64,000 nt of DNA from Burkholderiales bacterium. GTDB taxonomy: Bacteria; Pseudomonadota; Gammaproteobacteria; Burkholderiales; Burkholderiaceae_D. The notes under the pieces are model-generated. The model had not been told where the DNA came from and did not search any database. It saw only the letters and a list, made by a program, of their open reading frames with translations. Shown one piece after another: positions 8,685 to 18,483 of the stretch. The position numbers and the translations under genes are program-made. Position 1 is the first letter of the stretch, and every line of letters starts with the position of its first letter. Location of the stretch: assembly GCA_016177875.1 (NCBI GenBank), contig JACOUL010000004.1, positions 1 through 64,000 of the forward strand. The letters are read 5' to 3'.

Positions 8685-8724
8685 AGCCGGAGAGTGGCTC
8701 TCCCTCCACCCTCCGGCTTTTTTT
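8685..8724 (+). terminator. Intercistronic terminator between urtA and urtB
   Basis: AGCCGGAG (8685-8692) pairs with CTCCGGCT (8711-8718), followed by seven Ts. It is a standard rho-independent terminator inside what is otherwise a single operon, so partial read-through or a second promoter must serve urtB onward. Confidence 0.85.
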
Positions 8725-8769
8725 CGCCCTAAAGTTTTGTTTGATTGCCGTCTCGATAAATACTTAAAC

Positions 8770-10374
8770 ATGAGACTCATAAAGAATTTACTCGTCGCTG
8801 CCTGGCTGTGCACGCAAGCATATGCCGCCTATGCAGCCATTGACGCCGCATTGTTGAAGCCGCTGGCCGGCGATGATCCTGATGCGCGTATCGAAGCTAT
8901 CGGAAAAATTGCAGTGCTTGCCAATGAGGATGCACTCAAAGTGCTCAATGCGCTGAAAAACGATACGCTTTACGCTAACCCGTCCGGCGAAATATTTATT
9001 GTCGAGAATGACCAAGCCTACAATCCGGAGACGGGCAAAACCGGCGCCGTGCCGCAAGGCATAGATGGCATCTCCGTTAATAATAGACTGCGCGGCGCAG
9101 TGGACGATGCGCTCGCCGGATTGAAATTGATTTCTCCCGATCGCGCAGAACGCCTTGCCGCGGCGACCGAGCTGCAGAAAAGCGCGAATGCTGCTCAAGC
9201 ACCGCTGATTAACAAAGCACTCGAAAAAGAAACCGATCCGGAGATCAAGCCTTTGCTTCAGCTCGCCGCAGCGACGGCAAATCTTGAATCGACCGATCCC
9301 GCAGTACGCAAAGCTGCGATCAAGGCTTTGGCCGGCAGCAGCAACGCGAACCTGAAGCCGGTGCTGCAAAAGCTGCTGGAAAAAAAATCGGACGGAACCT
9401 ATGCCGAACCTGACGAAGGCATTCGGGCCGAAGCCGAAAGAACATTGTCAGCATTAAATGGCCGCTTGGCCCGTACGGAGTTTGTTGGCAATCTGTTTTA
9501 TGGCATTTCCTTGGGCAGCGTGTTGTTGTTAGCCGCACTGGGCCTGGCAATTACCTTTGGCTTGATGGGTATTATCAATATGGCGCATGGCGAGCTGCTG
9601 ATGATTGGCGCTTATACCACCTATGTTTGTCAGTTCGCATTCCGCAAATTTTTCCCCGAAGCGATCGACGCATATTTATTGGTCGCCCTACCCGCCGCTT
9701 TTATCGTCGCGGCTGCGGTTGGCATCGCGCTGGAGCGCACCGTCATTCGCTGGCTATATGGACGTCCGCTCGAAACCCTGCTCGCCACTTGGGGCATTAG
9801 TCTGATGCTGATGCAATCCGTGCGCACCCTCTTCGGCGCACAAAACGTCGAAGTCGCCAATCCGAGTTGGATGTCCGGCGGCACGACAGTGATGGGTTCG
9901 CTGGTACTGTCCTATAACCGCATCGTGATCATTTTCTTCGCGTTTGCGGTCGTCGCCGCCGTCTGGCTCATCTTGAACAAAACGCGCCTCGGATTGTTTG
10001 TGCGCGCCGTGACGCAAAACCGCCGTATGGCCGATTGCGTGGGCGTCTCCACCAGCAAAGTCGACATGATGACCTTCGGCTTGGGATCGGGCATCGCCGG
10101 CTTGGGCGGTGTCGCATTGTCTCAACTCGGTAACGTGGGGCCGGATCTCGGTCAAAGTTACATCATCGACTCGTTCATGGTGGTAGTGCTGGGAGGCGTC
10201 GGTCAATTGGCCGGCACAGTCATTGCCGCGCTTGGTCTCGGTGAGATCAATAAATTTCTGGAACCGATGGCAGGCGCCGTGATTGCCAAGATCATGATCC
10301 TGGTATTTATCATTATCTTCATCCAAAAACGGCCGCAAGGTTTATTCGCGATGAAAGGAAGGAGCGCGGAATGA
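8770..10374 (+). CDS. urtB: Urea ABC transporter, permease UrtB
   Basis: One of two inner-membrane permeases of the urea importer. The 534-residue protein has a signal peptide (MRLIKNLLVAAWLCTQAYA) and a periplasmic alpha-helical N-terminal region of about 200 residues typical of UrtB. A LivH-like permease domain follows (about 235-530, with GLAITFGLMGIINMAHGELL and the C-terminal VVLGGVGQLAGTVI). The start was set at 8770 because translation from the upstream in-frame ATG would put charged residues before the signal peptide. Its stop overlaps the urtC start (ATGA). Confidence 0.94.
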   Translation: MRLIKNLLVAAWLCTQAYAAYAAIDAALLKPLAGDDPDARIEAIGKIAVLANEDALKVLNALKNDTLYANPSGEIFIVENDQAYNPETGKTGAVPQGIDGISVNNRLRGAVDDALAGLKLISPDRAERLAAATELQKSANAAQAPLINKALEKETDPEIKPLLQLAAATANLESTDPAVRKAAIKALAGSSNANLKPVLQKLLEKKSDGTYAEPDEGIRAEAERTLSALNGRLARTEFVGNLFYGISLGSVLLLAALGLAITFGLMGIINMAHGELLMIGAYTTYVCQFAFRKFFPEAIDAYLLVALPAAFIVAAAVGIALERTVIRWLYGRPLETLLATWGISLMLMQSVRTLFGAQNVEVANPSWMSGGTTVMGSLVLSYNRIVIIFFAFAVVAAVWLILNKTRLGLFVRAVTQNRRMADCVGVSTSKVDMMTFGLGSGIAGLGGVALSQLGNVGPDLGQSYIIDSFMVVVLGGVGQLAGTVIAALGLGEINKFLEPMAGAVIAKIMILVFIIIFIQKRPQGLFAMKGRSAE

Positions 10375-11456
10375 ACCAGCCTCTCTTTTCCCGCCCCGCC
10401 TGGATCGGCATCCTTGTGTGCGCGGCGATATTGGCGCTGTTGCCGATATTGAACCTCGCCTTCCCTTCGAGTCACGCATTGCATATTTCCAGCTACACGA
10501 TTGCCTTAATCGGCAAATTTATGTGCTATGCAATGGCGGCGCTCGCGCTTGACTTGGTGTGGGGATATACCGGCATATTGTCCTTGGGCCATGGTGTTTT
10601 CTTCGCGCTCGGGGGCTACGCGCATGGCATGTATCTGATGCGGGCCATCGGCAAAGACGGCGTTTACCAAAGCCATCTGCCGGACTTCATGGTCTTCCTC
10701 GACTGGAAAGCCTATCCTTGGTATTGGTCGTTCACCGACAGCTTTTGGTATTGCATGCTGCTGGTGGTATTGGTGCCAGGGGTGCTCGCATTCATGTTCG
10801 GTTACTTTGCCTTCCGTTCCCGCATCAAGGGCGTGTATTTTTCAATCATCACGCAAGCCATGACCTTTGCCTTTATGCTGCTGTTTTTCCGCAATAACAC
10901 CGGCTTCGGCGGCAACAACGGCTTCACCGATTTCAAACGCATACTCGGCTTTACCATTACCGCGCCAGGAACCAAAGCAGCGCTGTATTTAATCACCCTG
11001 CTGTTCTTGTTGGGGGCACTCTTCCTGTGCCGCTGGATCGTCACCTCCAAGCTCGGGCGCGTGCTGCAAGCGGTGCGCGATTCGGAATCGCGACTGATGT
11101 TCATCGGCTACAACCCTTTATGGTTCAAGCTGTTCGTGTGGACTTTGTCGGCTGTGTTGTGCGGCATTGCCGGTGCACTGTATGTGCCGCAAGTCGGCAT
11201 CATCAATCCTTCCGAAATGTCGCCGGCGAATTCGATTGAAATGGTGATCTGGGCAGCCGTCGGCGGTCGCGGTTCCTTAATCGGGCCTATCGTCGGCGCT
11301 TTCTCGGTCAACGGCTTAAAGAGCTGGTTCACCGCGGCCTTCCCCGATCTGTGGCTATTTGCACTCGGCCTGCTTTTCATCTTGGTGACGCTATTCATGC
11401 CGCAAGGCATGCTGGGAATTGCGAAGAAGCTGCGTAAAAACAAGGAGGTCGCATGA
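10371..11456 (+). CDS. urtC: Urea ABC transporter, permease UrtC
   Basis: The second permease, LivM-like, 361 residues with about eight to ten membrane segments. LDLVWGYTGILSLGHGVFFALG and the late AAVGGRGSLIGPIVGA motif are typical of this family. The ATGA overlaps at both ends (with urtB and urtD) indicate translational coupling. Confidence 0.94.
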   Translation: MNQPLFSRPAWIGILVCAAILALLPILNLAFPSSHALHISSYTIALIGKFMCYAMAALALDLVWGYTGILSLGHGVFFALGGYAHGMYLMRAIGKDGVYQSHLPDFMVFLDWKAYPWYWSFTDSFWYCMLLVVLVPGVLAFMFGYFAFRSRIKGVYFSIITQAMTFAFMLLFFRNNTGFGGNNGFTDFKRILGFTITAPGTKAALYLITLLFLLGALFLCRWIVTSKLGRVLQAVRDSESRLMFIGYNPLWFKLFVWTLSAVLCGIAGALYVPQVGIINPSEMSPANSIEMVIWAAVGGRGSLIGPIVGAFSVNGLKSWFTAAFPDLWLFALGLLFILVTLFMPQGMLGIAKKLRKNKEVA

Positions 11457-12310
11457 GCGAAGTAGTCGATCCGGCGCAACCGGTTCATCCTCACATCGAC
11501 AATTCCCTTCACGCCGAACACGGCACCTCTTACGGCCATGTCAAAGGCGAAGGCGTCGATACCTCGCACGGCGCGATTCTGTACCTCGAAGACATCACGG
11601 TTTCTTTCGATGGATTCAAGGCCATCAACAAGCTGAATCTTGATATCTCGGTCGGCGAGCTACGCTGCATCATCGGCCCGAACGGCGCCGGCAAAACGAC
11701 GATGATGGATGTCATCACCGGCAAGACGCGGCCGACATCCGGCACCGCGTTTTTTGGTCAAACCATGGACCTCACTCGAATGACGGAGTACGACATTGCC
11801 CATGCCGGTATCGGCCGCAAGTTCCAGCGACCAACGGTTTTCGAACAGCATACCGTGTTTGAAAATCTTGAATTGGCGATGAAGATGAACAAGAAGGTTC
11901 GACCGACTTTATTCTTCAAGCTGACTTTAGAACAAAAAGGCAAGATCGACGACATTCTCAAATTGATCCGCTTGAACGGCCAAGAGCATCGGCTGGCGGG
12001 ATTGCTCTCGCATGGCCAAAAGCAGTGGCTGGAAATCGGCATGTTGCTGATGCAAGAGCCGCAGTTGCTGTTGCTCGATGAACCGGTCGCAGGCATGTCG
12101 GATGCGGAAACGGCACGCACCGCCGAATTGCTCAATGAGCTGCGCGGTAAGCATTCCATCGTCGTGGTCGAACACGACATGGCATTCGTGACCGAAATCG
12201 CGCAAGACGGCGTCGTTACGGTGTTGCATGAAGGCTCTGTGCTGGCGCAAGGGACGATGCAACAAGTCCAAGCAGACGAGCGCGTGATTGAAGTGTATCT
12301 GGGACGATAA
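11453..12310 (+). CDS. urtD: Urea ABC transporter, ATP-binding protein UrtD
   Basis: Cytoplasmic ATPase of the importer, 285 residues. Walker A GPNGAGKTT, the variant signature LSHGQKQWLEIGMLL and Walker B LLLLDEP are all present, as is the BCA_ABC_TP_C-type end (VIEVYLGR). The first 40 or so residues are a histidine-containing, weakly conserved extension. It overlaps urtC by four bases and is two bases from urtE. Confidence 0.95.
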   Translation: MSEVVDPAQPVHPHIDNSLHAEHGTSYGHVKGEGVDTSHGAILYLEDITVSFDGFKAINKLNLDISVGELRCIIGPNGAGKTTMMDVITGKTRPTSGTAFFGQTMDLTRMTEYDIAHAGIGRKFQRPTVFEQHTVFENLELAMKMNKKVRPTLFFKLTLEQKGKIDDILKLIRLNGQEHRLAGLLSHGQKQWLEIGMLLMQEPQLLLLDEPVAGMSDAETARTAELLNELRGKHSIVVVEHDMAFVTEIAQDGVVTVLHEGSVLAQGTMQQVQADERVIEVYLGR

Positions 12311-12312
12311 GT

Positions 12313-13011
12313 ATGCTGAACGTTGAAGCTCTCAATCAATACTATGGTTCTTCGCATACCTTGCGCGGCGTTTCGATGTCGCTGGAAAAGGGACAGTGCC
12401 TTGCTCTTCTCGGCCGTAATGGCGTCGGCAAAACGACGTTGCTTAAATGCTTGATGGGCGTGCTGCCGGTCGCCGGCGGCAGCGTCATGTTCGAAGGACG
12501 CGACATCACGAAATTGAAGCCCCATGAACGCGCGCACGCCGGCATTGCTTATGTACCTCAGGGACGCGAAATTTTTGCGCGCCTGACGGTCGAAGAAAAT
12601 CTGCTGATGGGAATGGCTGTTAAATCCGGCAAGGAGGCAACAGCGATTAGAAGCAATGTTTATGAACTCTTCCCTGTGCTCAAGGAAATGCTGCATCGGC
12701 GCGGCGGCGATTTGTCCGGCGGCCAGCAGCAGCAACTGGCGATTGCGCGCGCACTCTTAGCTGATCCCAAGCTGATTATTTTCGATGAACCGACCGAAGG
12801 CATTCAACCGTCGATCATCAAAGATATCGAACGTGTGATTCGTCTGCTGCGCCAACGCGGCGATATGGCGATCCTGCTATGCGAACAGTATTTCGATTTT
12901 GCGCATGCGCTTGCCGACAAATTCATCGTGCTGTCGCGCGGTGAGGTTGTCGCATCCGGCACGCATGAACAAATGAATAGCGAGGAAGTCAAGCGTCACC
13001 TGGCGGTATAG
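12313..13011 (+). CDS. urtE: Urea ABC transporter, ATP-binding protein UrtE
   Basis: Second ATPase of the importer, LivF-like, 232 residues. Walker A GRNGVGKTT, signature LSGGQQQQLAIARAL and Walker B LIIFDEPTEGIQPSI are intact. The GIQPSII segment after Walker B is characteristic of UrtE. It is followed 21 bases later by ureD, joining transport and hydrolysis genes in one unit. Confidence 0.95.
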   Translation: MLNVEALNQYYGSSHTLRGVSMSLEKGQCLALLGRNGVGKTTLLKCLMGVLPVAGGSVMFEGRDITKLKPHERAHAGIAYVPQGREIFARLTVEENLLMGMAVKSGKEATAIRSNVYELFPVLKEMLHRRGGDLSGGQQQQLAIARALLADPKLIIFDEPTEGIQPSIIKDIERVIRLLRQRGDMAILLCEQYFDFAHALADKFIVLSRGEVVASGTHEQMNSEEVKRHLAV

Positions 13012-13032
13012 CGGTGGTGTAAAGTACGGGCC

Positions 13033-13908
13033 ATGAAAAGCCTTGCTGCCGAAACCCCTGCCGACTTGATGCCTTCGAGAAAACATTGGAAGGCGCGTCT
13101 CGCTCTGGGATTTGCCGACGATGCGGGCACGACACGTCTGGTCGAGCGCGCGCACCACGGCCCCTTGCTCGTGCAAAAACCGCTTTATCCCGAGGGGCCG
13201 CAAATATGCCATACCATCGTCGTCCACCCGCCGGGCGGCGTGGTCGGCGGCGACGAATTGGCGATTACAGCGAATGTCGGCGCCAATGCCAACGCATTTA
13301 TCACGACACCCGGCGCTGCCAAATGGTACAGGGCAAATGGCTACGTGGCACATCAGGATATCCAACTCGATATCCAAGCAGGCGCTTCGCTGGAGTGGTT
13401 GCCGCAAGAGACGATTTTTTTCAATGCGGCACAAGTACAGCTCGACCAGAGCGTCATCCTTGCTTCAGATGCCCGCTACATTGGGTGGGAGATCTTATGT
13501 TTTGGCCGTACCGCTTCGGGAGAATCGTTTGATGCCGGGAAGATTGTCCAGCGTACGAGCATTCGGCGAGGCGGAAAATTGCTGTGGTATGAACAAGGCG
13601 ATATGCGCGGCGCAAGCGCGTCGATGACTAGTCCGCTTGGTTTGCGCGATTCTACTGTGTGCGCAACGCTGCTTGCGGTCGGCGACGCGGTCCCGGCGGC
13701 CCTATTGCAGCAAATACGCGAATGCACCGCGTCGGCAGCGGCGGGCGCTGGCTGGACCGGCGCGACCCAAATGAAGCAACTATGTGTCGTGCGCTTTCTC
13801 GGCCATTCAAGTGAAATTGCCAAGCAAGTCATGACCCAGGCATGGCAACTATTGCGCCCTGCTATAGTCGGCCGCGCCGCAGTAACGCCCCGAATTTGGC
13901 ATACCTAA
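13033..13908 (+). CDS. ureD: Urease accessory protein UreD
   Basis: A scaffold chaperone that binds the urease apoprotein and, with UreF and UreG, guides carbamylation and nickel insertion. At 291 residues it has the family length. VHPPGGVVGGDELAI and TTPGAAKWYRANG are signature UreD/UreH segments. It is the first urease gene, directly after urtE. Confidence 0.95.
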   Translation: MKSLAAETPADLMPSRKHWKARLALGFADDAGTTRLVERAHHGPLLVQKPLYPEGPQICHTIVVHPPGGVVGGDELAITANVGANANAFITTPGAAKWYRANGYVAHQDIQLDIQAGASLEWLPQETIFFNAAQVQLDQSVILASDARYIGWEILCFGRTASGESFDAGKIVQRTSIRRGGKLLWYEQGDMRGASASMTSPLGLRDSTVCATLLAVGDAVPAALLQQIRECTASAAAGAGWTGATQMKQLCVVRFLGHSSEIAKQVMTQAWQLLRPAIVGRAAVTPRIWHT

Positions 13909-13920
13909 AAAGGAGGACGA

Positions 13921-14223
13921 ATGGAACTGACCCCAAGAGAAAAAGACAAGCTCCTGATTTTCACGGCAGCGCTGCTCGCCGAACGCCGCAAAGCGCGCGG
14001 TTTGAAGCTGAACTATCCGGAAGCTGTCGCCCTCATCACGGCGGCGATGATGGAAGGTGCGCGCGACGGCAAAACGGTGGCGGAGCTGATGTCCGACGGC
14101 GCCAAAATCCTGACGCGTGCCGACGTCATGGAAGGCGTGGCAGAAATGATTCCTGAGATTCAAATAGAAGCCACCTTCCCGGACGGCACCAAGCTGGTCA
14201 CAGTCCATCATCCGATTCCATAA
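13921..14223 (+). CDS. ureA: Urease gamma subunit
   Basis: Structural subunit of the cytoplasmic nickel urease, 100 residues as usual. It begins [20 protein letters not shown] and contains [23 protein letters not shown], diagnostic of UreA. A strong AAGGAGG ribosome binding site precedes it. Gamma, beta and alpha are separate genes, the common bacterial arrangement. Confidence 0.98.
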   Translation: MELTPREKDKLLIFTAALLAERRKARGLKLNYPEAVALITAAMMEGARDGKTVAELMSDGAKILTRADVMEGVAEMIPEIQIEATFPDGTKLVTVHHPIP

Positions 14224-14233
14224 GGAGAGTGTA

Positions 14234-14542
14234 ATGATTCCAGGAGAAATGCTCATCGAATCAGGCGACATAGAATTGAACGCAGGCCGCAAAACTGCCG
14301 TCGTCAAGGTGGCCAATAGCGGCGACCGCCCGATCCAGATCGGCTCGCACTTTCATTTTTTCGAAACCAACGCCGCGCTGCAATTCGACCGCAAGCTAGC
14401 TTACGGCATGCGCCTCAATATCGCGGCCGGCACGGCGGTGCGTTTCGAGCCGGGCCAAGAACGCACCGTGGAACTGGTCGCGCTTGCGGGAGACCGTAAG
14501 GTTTATGGATTCAATGCCAAGGTGATGGGGAAACTCAAATGA
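14234..14542 (+). CDS. ureB: Urease beta subunit
   Basis: Structural subunit, 102 residues. [18 protein letters not shown] and [19 protein letters not shown] are diagnostic. The start follows a GGAG site, ten bases after the ureA stop, and the end overlaps the ureC ATG by four bases. Confidence 0.98.
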   Translation: MIPGEMLIESGDIELNAGRKTAVVKVANSGDRPIQIGSHFHFFETNAALQFDRKLAYGMRLNIAAGTAVRFEPGQERTVELVALAGDRKVYGFNAKVMGKLK

Positions 14543-16251
14543 CGAAAATCTCGCGCCAAGCTTATGCCGAAATGTTCGGCCCGACCACCGGTGACCGCGT
14601 ACGCCTTGCGGACACGGATCTCTTCATCGAAGTCGAACAGGATTACACCACGTACGGCGAAGAAGTGAAATTCGGCGGCGGCAAAGTGATCCGCGACGGT
14701 ATGGGCCAATCGCAACGCAATCACCGCGACGTGATGGATACGGTGATTACCAATGCGCTCATTCTCGACCATTGGGGCATCGTGAAGGCTGACATCGGCA
14801 TCAAGTCCGGCAAAATTGCCGCTATCGGCAAAGCCGGCAATCCCGATATCCAGCCGAACGTCACCATGGCTATCGGCGGCGCCACTGAAATCATTGCCGG
14901 CGAAGGCATGATTCTTACCGCCGGCGGCATCGATACCCATATTCACTTCATTTGTCCGCAGCAAATCGAGGAAGCGCTCATGTCGGGCGTTACGACCATG
15001 ATAGGCGGCGGCACCGGTCCGGCAGTCGGCACCGCGGCAACAACCTGCACGCCGGGGCCTTGGCATATTCATTCGATGCTGGCCGCTGCCGATGCATTTC
15101 CGATGAACTTGGGCTTTCTCGGCAAAGGCAACGTCAGCTTGCCCGTGCCGCTGGAAGAACAGGTTCGCGCGGGCGCAGTAGGTCTGAAACTGCATGAAGA
15201 CTGGGGCACCACGCCCGCCGCCATCGACAATTGCCTATCGGTTGCCGACCGCATGGATGTGCAAGTCGCCATCCATACCGACACCTTGAACGAAGGCGGC
15301 TTCCTGGAAAATACCTTGGCTGCATTCAAAGACCGTACTATCCACACCTTCCATACCGAAGGCGCGGGCGGCGGCCACGCGCCGGACATCATTGCCGCCG
15401 TAGGACAGGACAATGTCCTGCCCTCTTCCACCAATCCGACCCGGCCTTATACCGTCAATACGCTGGATGAACATCTCGACATGCTGATGGTATGCCACCA
15501 TCTCGATCCGGCAATTGCGGAAGACATTGCATTTGCGGAGTCGCGCATCCGGCGCGAAACGATTGCCGCTGAAGATATTCTGCATGACATCGGCGCGATT
15601 TCCATGATGTCGTCCGACTCGCAAGCGATGGGACGCGTCGGTGAAGTCATCATGCGTACCTGGCAAACCGCGCACAAAATGAAAGTACAACGCGGTGCAT
15701 TGACGGAAGACTCCAGCCAAGGAAGCGGCAAGGCGGACAATTTCCGCGCCAAACGCTACATCGCAAAATACACCATCAATCCTGCCATCACGCACGGCAT
15801 TTCGCATGTAGTGGGTTCAATCGAAACCGGTAAAATCGCTGACCTCGTCTTGTGGAAACCTGCTTTCTTCGGCGTCAAACCGTCGATGATTCTCAAGAGC
15901 GGCATGATCGCCGCGGCGCAAATGGGTGATCCCAATGCGTCGATTCCTACACCGCAGCCGGTCCACTATCGCATGATGTTCGGCGCTTTCGGCGGCGGTT
16001 TGAAAACATCGATCACTTTTGTTTCGCAAGCCGCGTTTGACGATGGTATTGCCGATCGATTGAAGCTGAATAAACCGGTAATGGCCGTGAAAAACATGCG
16101 CAACCTGCGCAAGCGTGACATGATCCACAATGGTTTAGCGCCGAAAATGGAAGTCGATTCCGAAACTTACGAAGTGCGCGCCGACGGCGAGCTGCTGGTA
16201 TGCGAACCGGCGAAAGTACTGCCGATGGCACAACGTTACTTTTTGTTCTGA
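14539..16251 (+). CDS. ureC: Urease alpha subunit (catalytic)
   Basis: Catalytic subunit that hydrolyses urea to ammonia and carbamate at a dinuclear nickel site. It has 570 residues, family length. His134 and His136 (DTHIH), Lys217 (the carbamylated bridging ligand in GLKLHEDWG), His219, and Cys319-His320 on the mobile flap (CHHLD) fall at the same numbers as in Klebsiella urease. All key residues are present, so the enzyme should be active. Its TGA stop overlaps the ureE ATG. Confidence 0.99.
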   Translation: MTKISRQAYAEMFGPTTGDRVRLADTDLFIEVEQDYTTYGEEVKFGGGKVIRDGMGQSQRNHRDVMDTVITNALILDHWGIVKADIGIKSGKIAAIGKAGNPDIQPNVTMAIGGATEIIAGEGMILTAGGIDTHIHFICPQQIEEALMSGVTTMIGGGTGPAVGTAATTCTPGPWHIHSMLAAADAFPMNLGFLGKGNVSLPVPLEEQVRAGAVGLKLHEDWGTTPAAIDNCLSVADRMDVQVAIHTDTLNEGGFLENTLAAFKDRTIHTFHTEGAGGGHAPDIIAAVGQDNVLPSSTNPTRPYTVNTLDEHLDMLMVCHHLDPAIAEDIAFAESRIRRETIAAEDILHDIGAISMMSSDSQAMGRVGEVIMRTWQTAHKMKVQRGALTEDSSQGSGKADNFRAKRYIAKYTINPAITHGISHVVGSIETGKIADLVLWKPAFFGVKPSMILKSGMIAAAQMGDPNASIPTPQPVHYRMMFGAFGGGLKTSITFVSQAAFDDGIADRLKLNKPVMAVKNMRNLRKRDMIHNGLAPKMEVDSETYEVRADGELLVCEPAKVLPMAQRYFLF

Positions 16252-16793
16252 TGATTATGCTGACCTTGCACACTAAAATTGACGTTGCCGATAACATTGC
16301 CGATGAACTGGTGCTGCCATACGAAATGCGCGAGAAAAGCCGTTTTCGCGCCATGCTGGCCTCCGGTGAAGAAGTTGCGGTCCTTACAGTGCGCGGAACA
16401 GTGCTGCGAGATGGCGACTGCCTAAAAGGCGACGATGGCCGCGTCGTGAAAATCACCGCCGCCGATGAAACGACTTACCGAGTGGAGTGTCCTACGCCTC
16501 GCGACCTGCTGCGCTGCGCCTTTCATCTCGGTAATCGACATACGCAGGCTCAGGTCGGCAGCGCAGACGGCCTTGGATTTCTACGCATACGTAAAGACGC
16601 CGTTCTGAAAGATATGCTGGAAGGACTGGGCGCCACCGTGACGGAGGAATTAGCGCCCTTCGAACCTGAATCCGGCGCCTATGGTGGCGGCCATCACCAT
16701 CATCATGGCGAAGAACAGCCCAATCTCCTAGCGCCCGTGCCGCTACGGCAAAAGATTCACCGTCCGGCGCAAGTCGAAACGGCGAAAAAATAA
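16251..16793 (+). CDS. ureE: Urease accessory protein UreE (nickel metallochaperone)
   Basis: A dimeric nickel carrier that delivers Ni to the UreDFG-urease complex. About 180 residues with the UreE N- and C-terminal domains and a histidine-rich tail (GGHHHHHGEE) that binds extra nickel. The start at 16251 overlaps the ureC stop (TGATG); the ATG two codons later is an alternative. The usual GNRH motif appears as LGNRHTQAQV. Confidence 0.95.
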   Translation: MIMLTLHTKIDVADNIADELVLPYEMREKSRFRAMLASGEEVAVLTVRGTVLRDGDCLKGDDGRVVKITAADETTYRVECPTPRDLLRCAFHLGNRHTQAQVGSADGLGFLRIRKDAVLKDMLEGLGATVTEELAPFEPESGAYGGGHHHHHGEEQPNLLAPVPLRQKIHRPAQVETAKK

Positions 16794-16795
16794 TC

Positions 16796-17476
16796 ATGCA
16801 ATCCGCGGCATTACTCCATCTACTGCAACTAGCGAGCCCTTCGCTGCCGGTGGGCGCATACAGCTATTCGCAAGGATTGGAAGCGGCGATTGAGGACGGC
16901 ATGGTAAGCAATGAAGCGACAGCTCGCATCTGGATTACCGATACGCTCCATCATGTCGTGGCGCGCTTCGAAGCGCCCATCTTATGGCGCCTGCTGCTAG
17001 CCTTCGAAGCAAACGATGCGGATTCGGTGGCGGTGTGGACAGAACGCTTCATCGCCGCACGCGATACGGCCGAATTTCGTGCCGAGACCATTCAAATGGG
17101 TTATTCACTTGCCAAACTCGCGACGGATTTGAAGTTGGGAGACGGGACCACGCTTGCCCTGCTAAAACAGCACGAAGAGGTTCCTATGCCGACCGCCCTC
17201 GCCTGTGCAGCCATTGCACTCAACGTCCCTCCCCAAGCAGCCTTGCTGGCCATGCTGTTTTCATGGGCGGAAAATCAAGTATTGGTGTGCGTAAAATCCG
17301 TTCCGCTCGGCCAGGTCGCCGGCCAACGACTTTTATTGTCTCTGGTGCCCGAATTAGAAGCGGCGGCGTCAGTGGCGCAACAATTAGGAGACCATGAATT
17401 GTCAAACTGGTCTCCAGGCTTGTCGCTACTGTCGATGCAGCATGAAATACAGTACAGCAGGCTCTACCGGTCTTAA
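16796..17476 (+). CDS. ureF: Urease accessory protein UreF
   Basis: All-helical GTPase-gating partner of UreG in urease maturation. 226 residues, opening with the conserved [21 protein letters not shown]. The start is two bases after the ureE stop. The last part overlaps an open frame ahead of ureG that is not needed for ureG itself. Confidence 0.95.
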   Translation: MQSAALLHLLQLASPSLPVGAYSYSQGLEAAIEDGMVSNEATARIWITDTLHHVVARFEAPILWRLLLAFEANDADSVAVWTERFIAARDTAEFRAETIQMGYSLAKLATDLKLGDGTTLALLKQHEEVPMPTALACAAIALNVPPQAALLAMLFSWAENQVLVCVKSVPLGQVAGQRLLLSLVPELEAAASVAQQLGDHELSNWSPGLSLLSMQHEIQYSRLYRS

Positions 17477-17507
17477 GCGCTTCAAACAAAACAAACATGG
17501 AATAAAA

Positions 17508-18137
17508 ATGACAGACTCATCCAATCCCCTTCGTGTCGGTATCGGCGGCCCGGTCGGCTCAGGGAAAACAGCCTTATGCGAAATGCTATGCAAAAAGATG
17601 CGCGACCGCTATGACATGGCGGTCATCACGAACGACATCTACACAAAAGAAGACATGGAGATCTTGTTGCGCGCGGATGCCTTGCCTGCCGAACGTTTGA
17701 TGGGCGTGGAAACCGGAGGTTGCCCGCACACGGCGATTCGCGAAGACGCATCGATCAACCTGGAAGCGATCGCCCGCATGAGCGCGGAATTTCCGGATCT
17801 CGATCTCATCCTGGTGGAATCGGGCGGAGACAATCTGGCAGCAACTTTTAGCCCTGAGCTATCCGACCTGACGATTTATGTCATCGATGTCGCCGGCGGC
17901 GAGAAAATTCCGCGTAAAGGCGGCCCTGGCATCACGCGTTCCGATCTTCTCATTATCAACAAGACTGACTTAGCGCCTTATGTCGGCGCTAACCTAGATG
18001 TAATGGCAAGAGACGCAAAAAAAATGCGCGGCACTCGCCCTTTCATCTTCACTAATTTGCGAAAAGGGGAAGGCGTGGAGCAAGTGATCGACTTCATCCG
18101 CCGGCAAGGTTTGCTGGATGAAGTAAAGACAAAATAA
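17508..18137 (+). CDS. ureG: Urease accessory GTPase UreG
   Basis: SIMIBI-class GTPase that powers nickel delivery to urease. P-loop [11 protein letters not shown], the Cys-Pro-His metal motif ([11 protein letters not shown]), [11 protein letters not shown] and [11 protein letters not shown] are all present. The start at [15 protein letters not shown] gives 209 residues, the family length; the longer in-frame extension overlapping ureF is not typical. It is the last gene of the urease operon. Confidence 0.97.
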   Translation: MTDSSNPLRVGIGGPVGSGKTALCEMLCKKMRDRYDMAVITNDIYTKEDMEILLRADALPAERLMGVETGGCPHTAIREDASINLEAIARMSAEFPDLDLILVESGGDNLAATFSPELSDLTIYVIDVAGGEKIPRKGGPGITRSDLLIINKTDLAPYVGANLDVMARDAKKMRGTRPFIFTNLRKGEGVEQVIDFIRRQGLLDEVKTK

Positions 18138-18203
18138 AATCCTAAATAAGAGCATCGTTCAGATCATTTCAGTTTTACCTCCGGCGCTGATGTGCCCGTA
18201 GAC

Positions 18204-18210
18204 TGCACCA
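18204..18210 (+). promoter_or_regulatory. Candidate NtrC half-site
   Basis: TGCACCA matches the NtrC half-site and lies about 100 bases upstream of the sigma-54 promoter described next, a usual enhancer distance. A single half-site is weak evidence. Confidence 0.25.
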
Positions 18211-18309
18211 AAGCCGATCAACCTCCATCTTGGTACGCACTGGCCTGGCGCAAAGGCCTCTTTAACGGACGCGCGCTACGGCATTTGATGCATCTCCTAA
18301 TTTGTGCAC

Positions 18310-18325
18310 TGGCACAGTATGTGCT
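18310..18325 (+). promoter_or_regulatory. Sigma-54 promoter of the formate/nitrite channel gene
   Basis: TGGCACAGTATGTGCT fits the sigma-54 consensus with an exact -24 (TGGCAC) and a GC at -12 at the right spacing. It stands about 160 bases before the channel start, leaving a long leader that contains an imperfect hairpin (18417-18443). Confidence 0.65.
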
Positions 18326-18416
18326 TTCTTTGGTGCGTTGAACCAGCATAAGGCTGCTCAATTCAGGTGCGGCGAAGACTTCGCTGTGAAACGTCCAAAT
18401 AATCGAGACGTCCACT

Positions 18417-18443
18417 TCTAATCCTTGTGCTTTAAGGACTAGA
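18417..18443 (+). other. Leader hairpin before the formate/nitrite channel gene
   Basis: TCTAATCCTT (18417-18426) pairs with AAGGACTAGA (18434-18443) with one mismatch around a 7-base loop, shortly followed by GGGGCTGTTTTT. Nitrate-assimilation leaders in other proteobacteria use hairpins bound by NasT/NasR antiterminators. The loop here does not match that rule well, so function is open. Confidence 0.4.
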
Positions 18444-18483
18444 GGGGCTGTTTTTCAAAATTGCAGACTTAAGGGGAATAGCT

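Noticed and set aside
18218..18415. 65-codon minus-strand open frame between ureG and the channel gene
   Set aside because: No ribosome binding site or motif; it lies over the sigma-54 promoter region.
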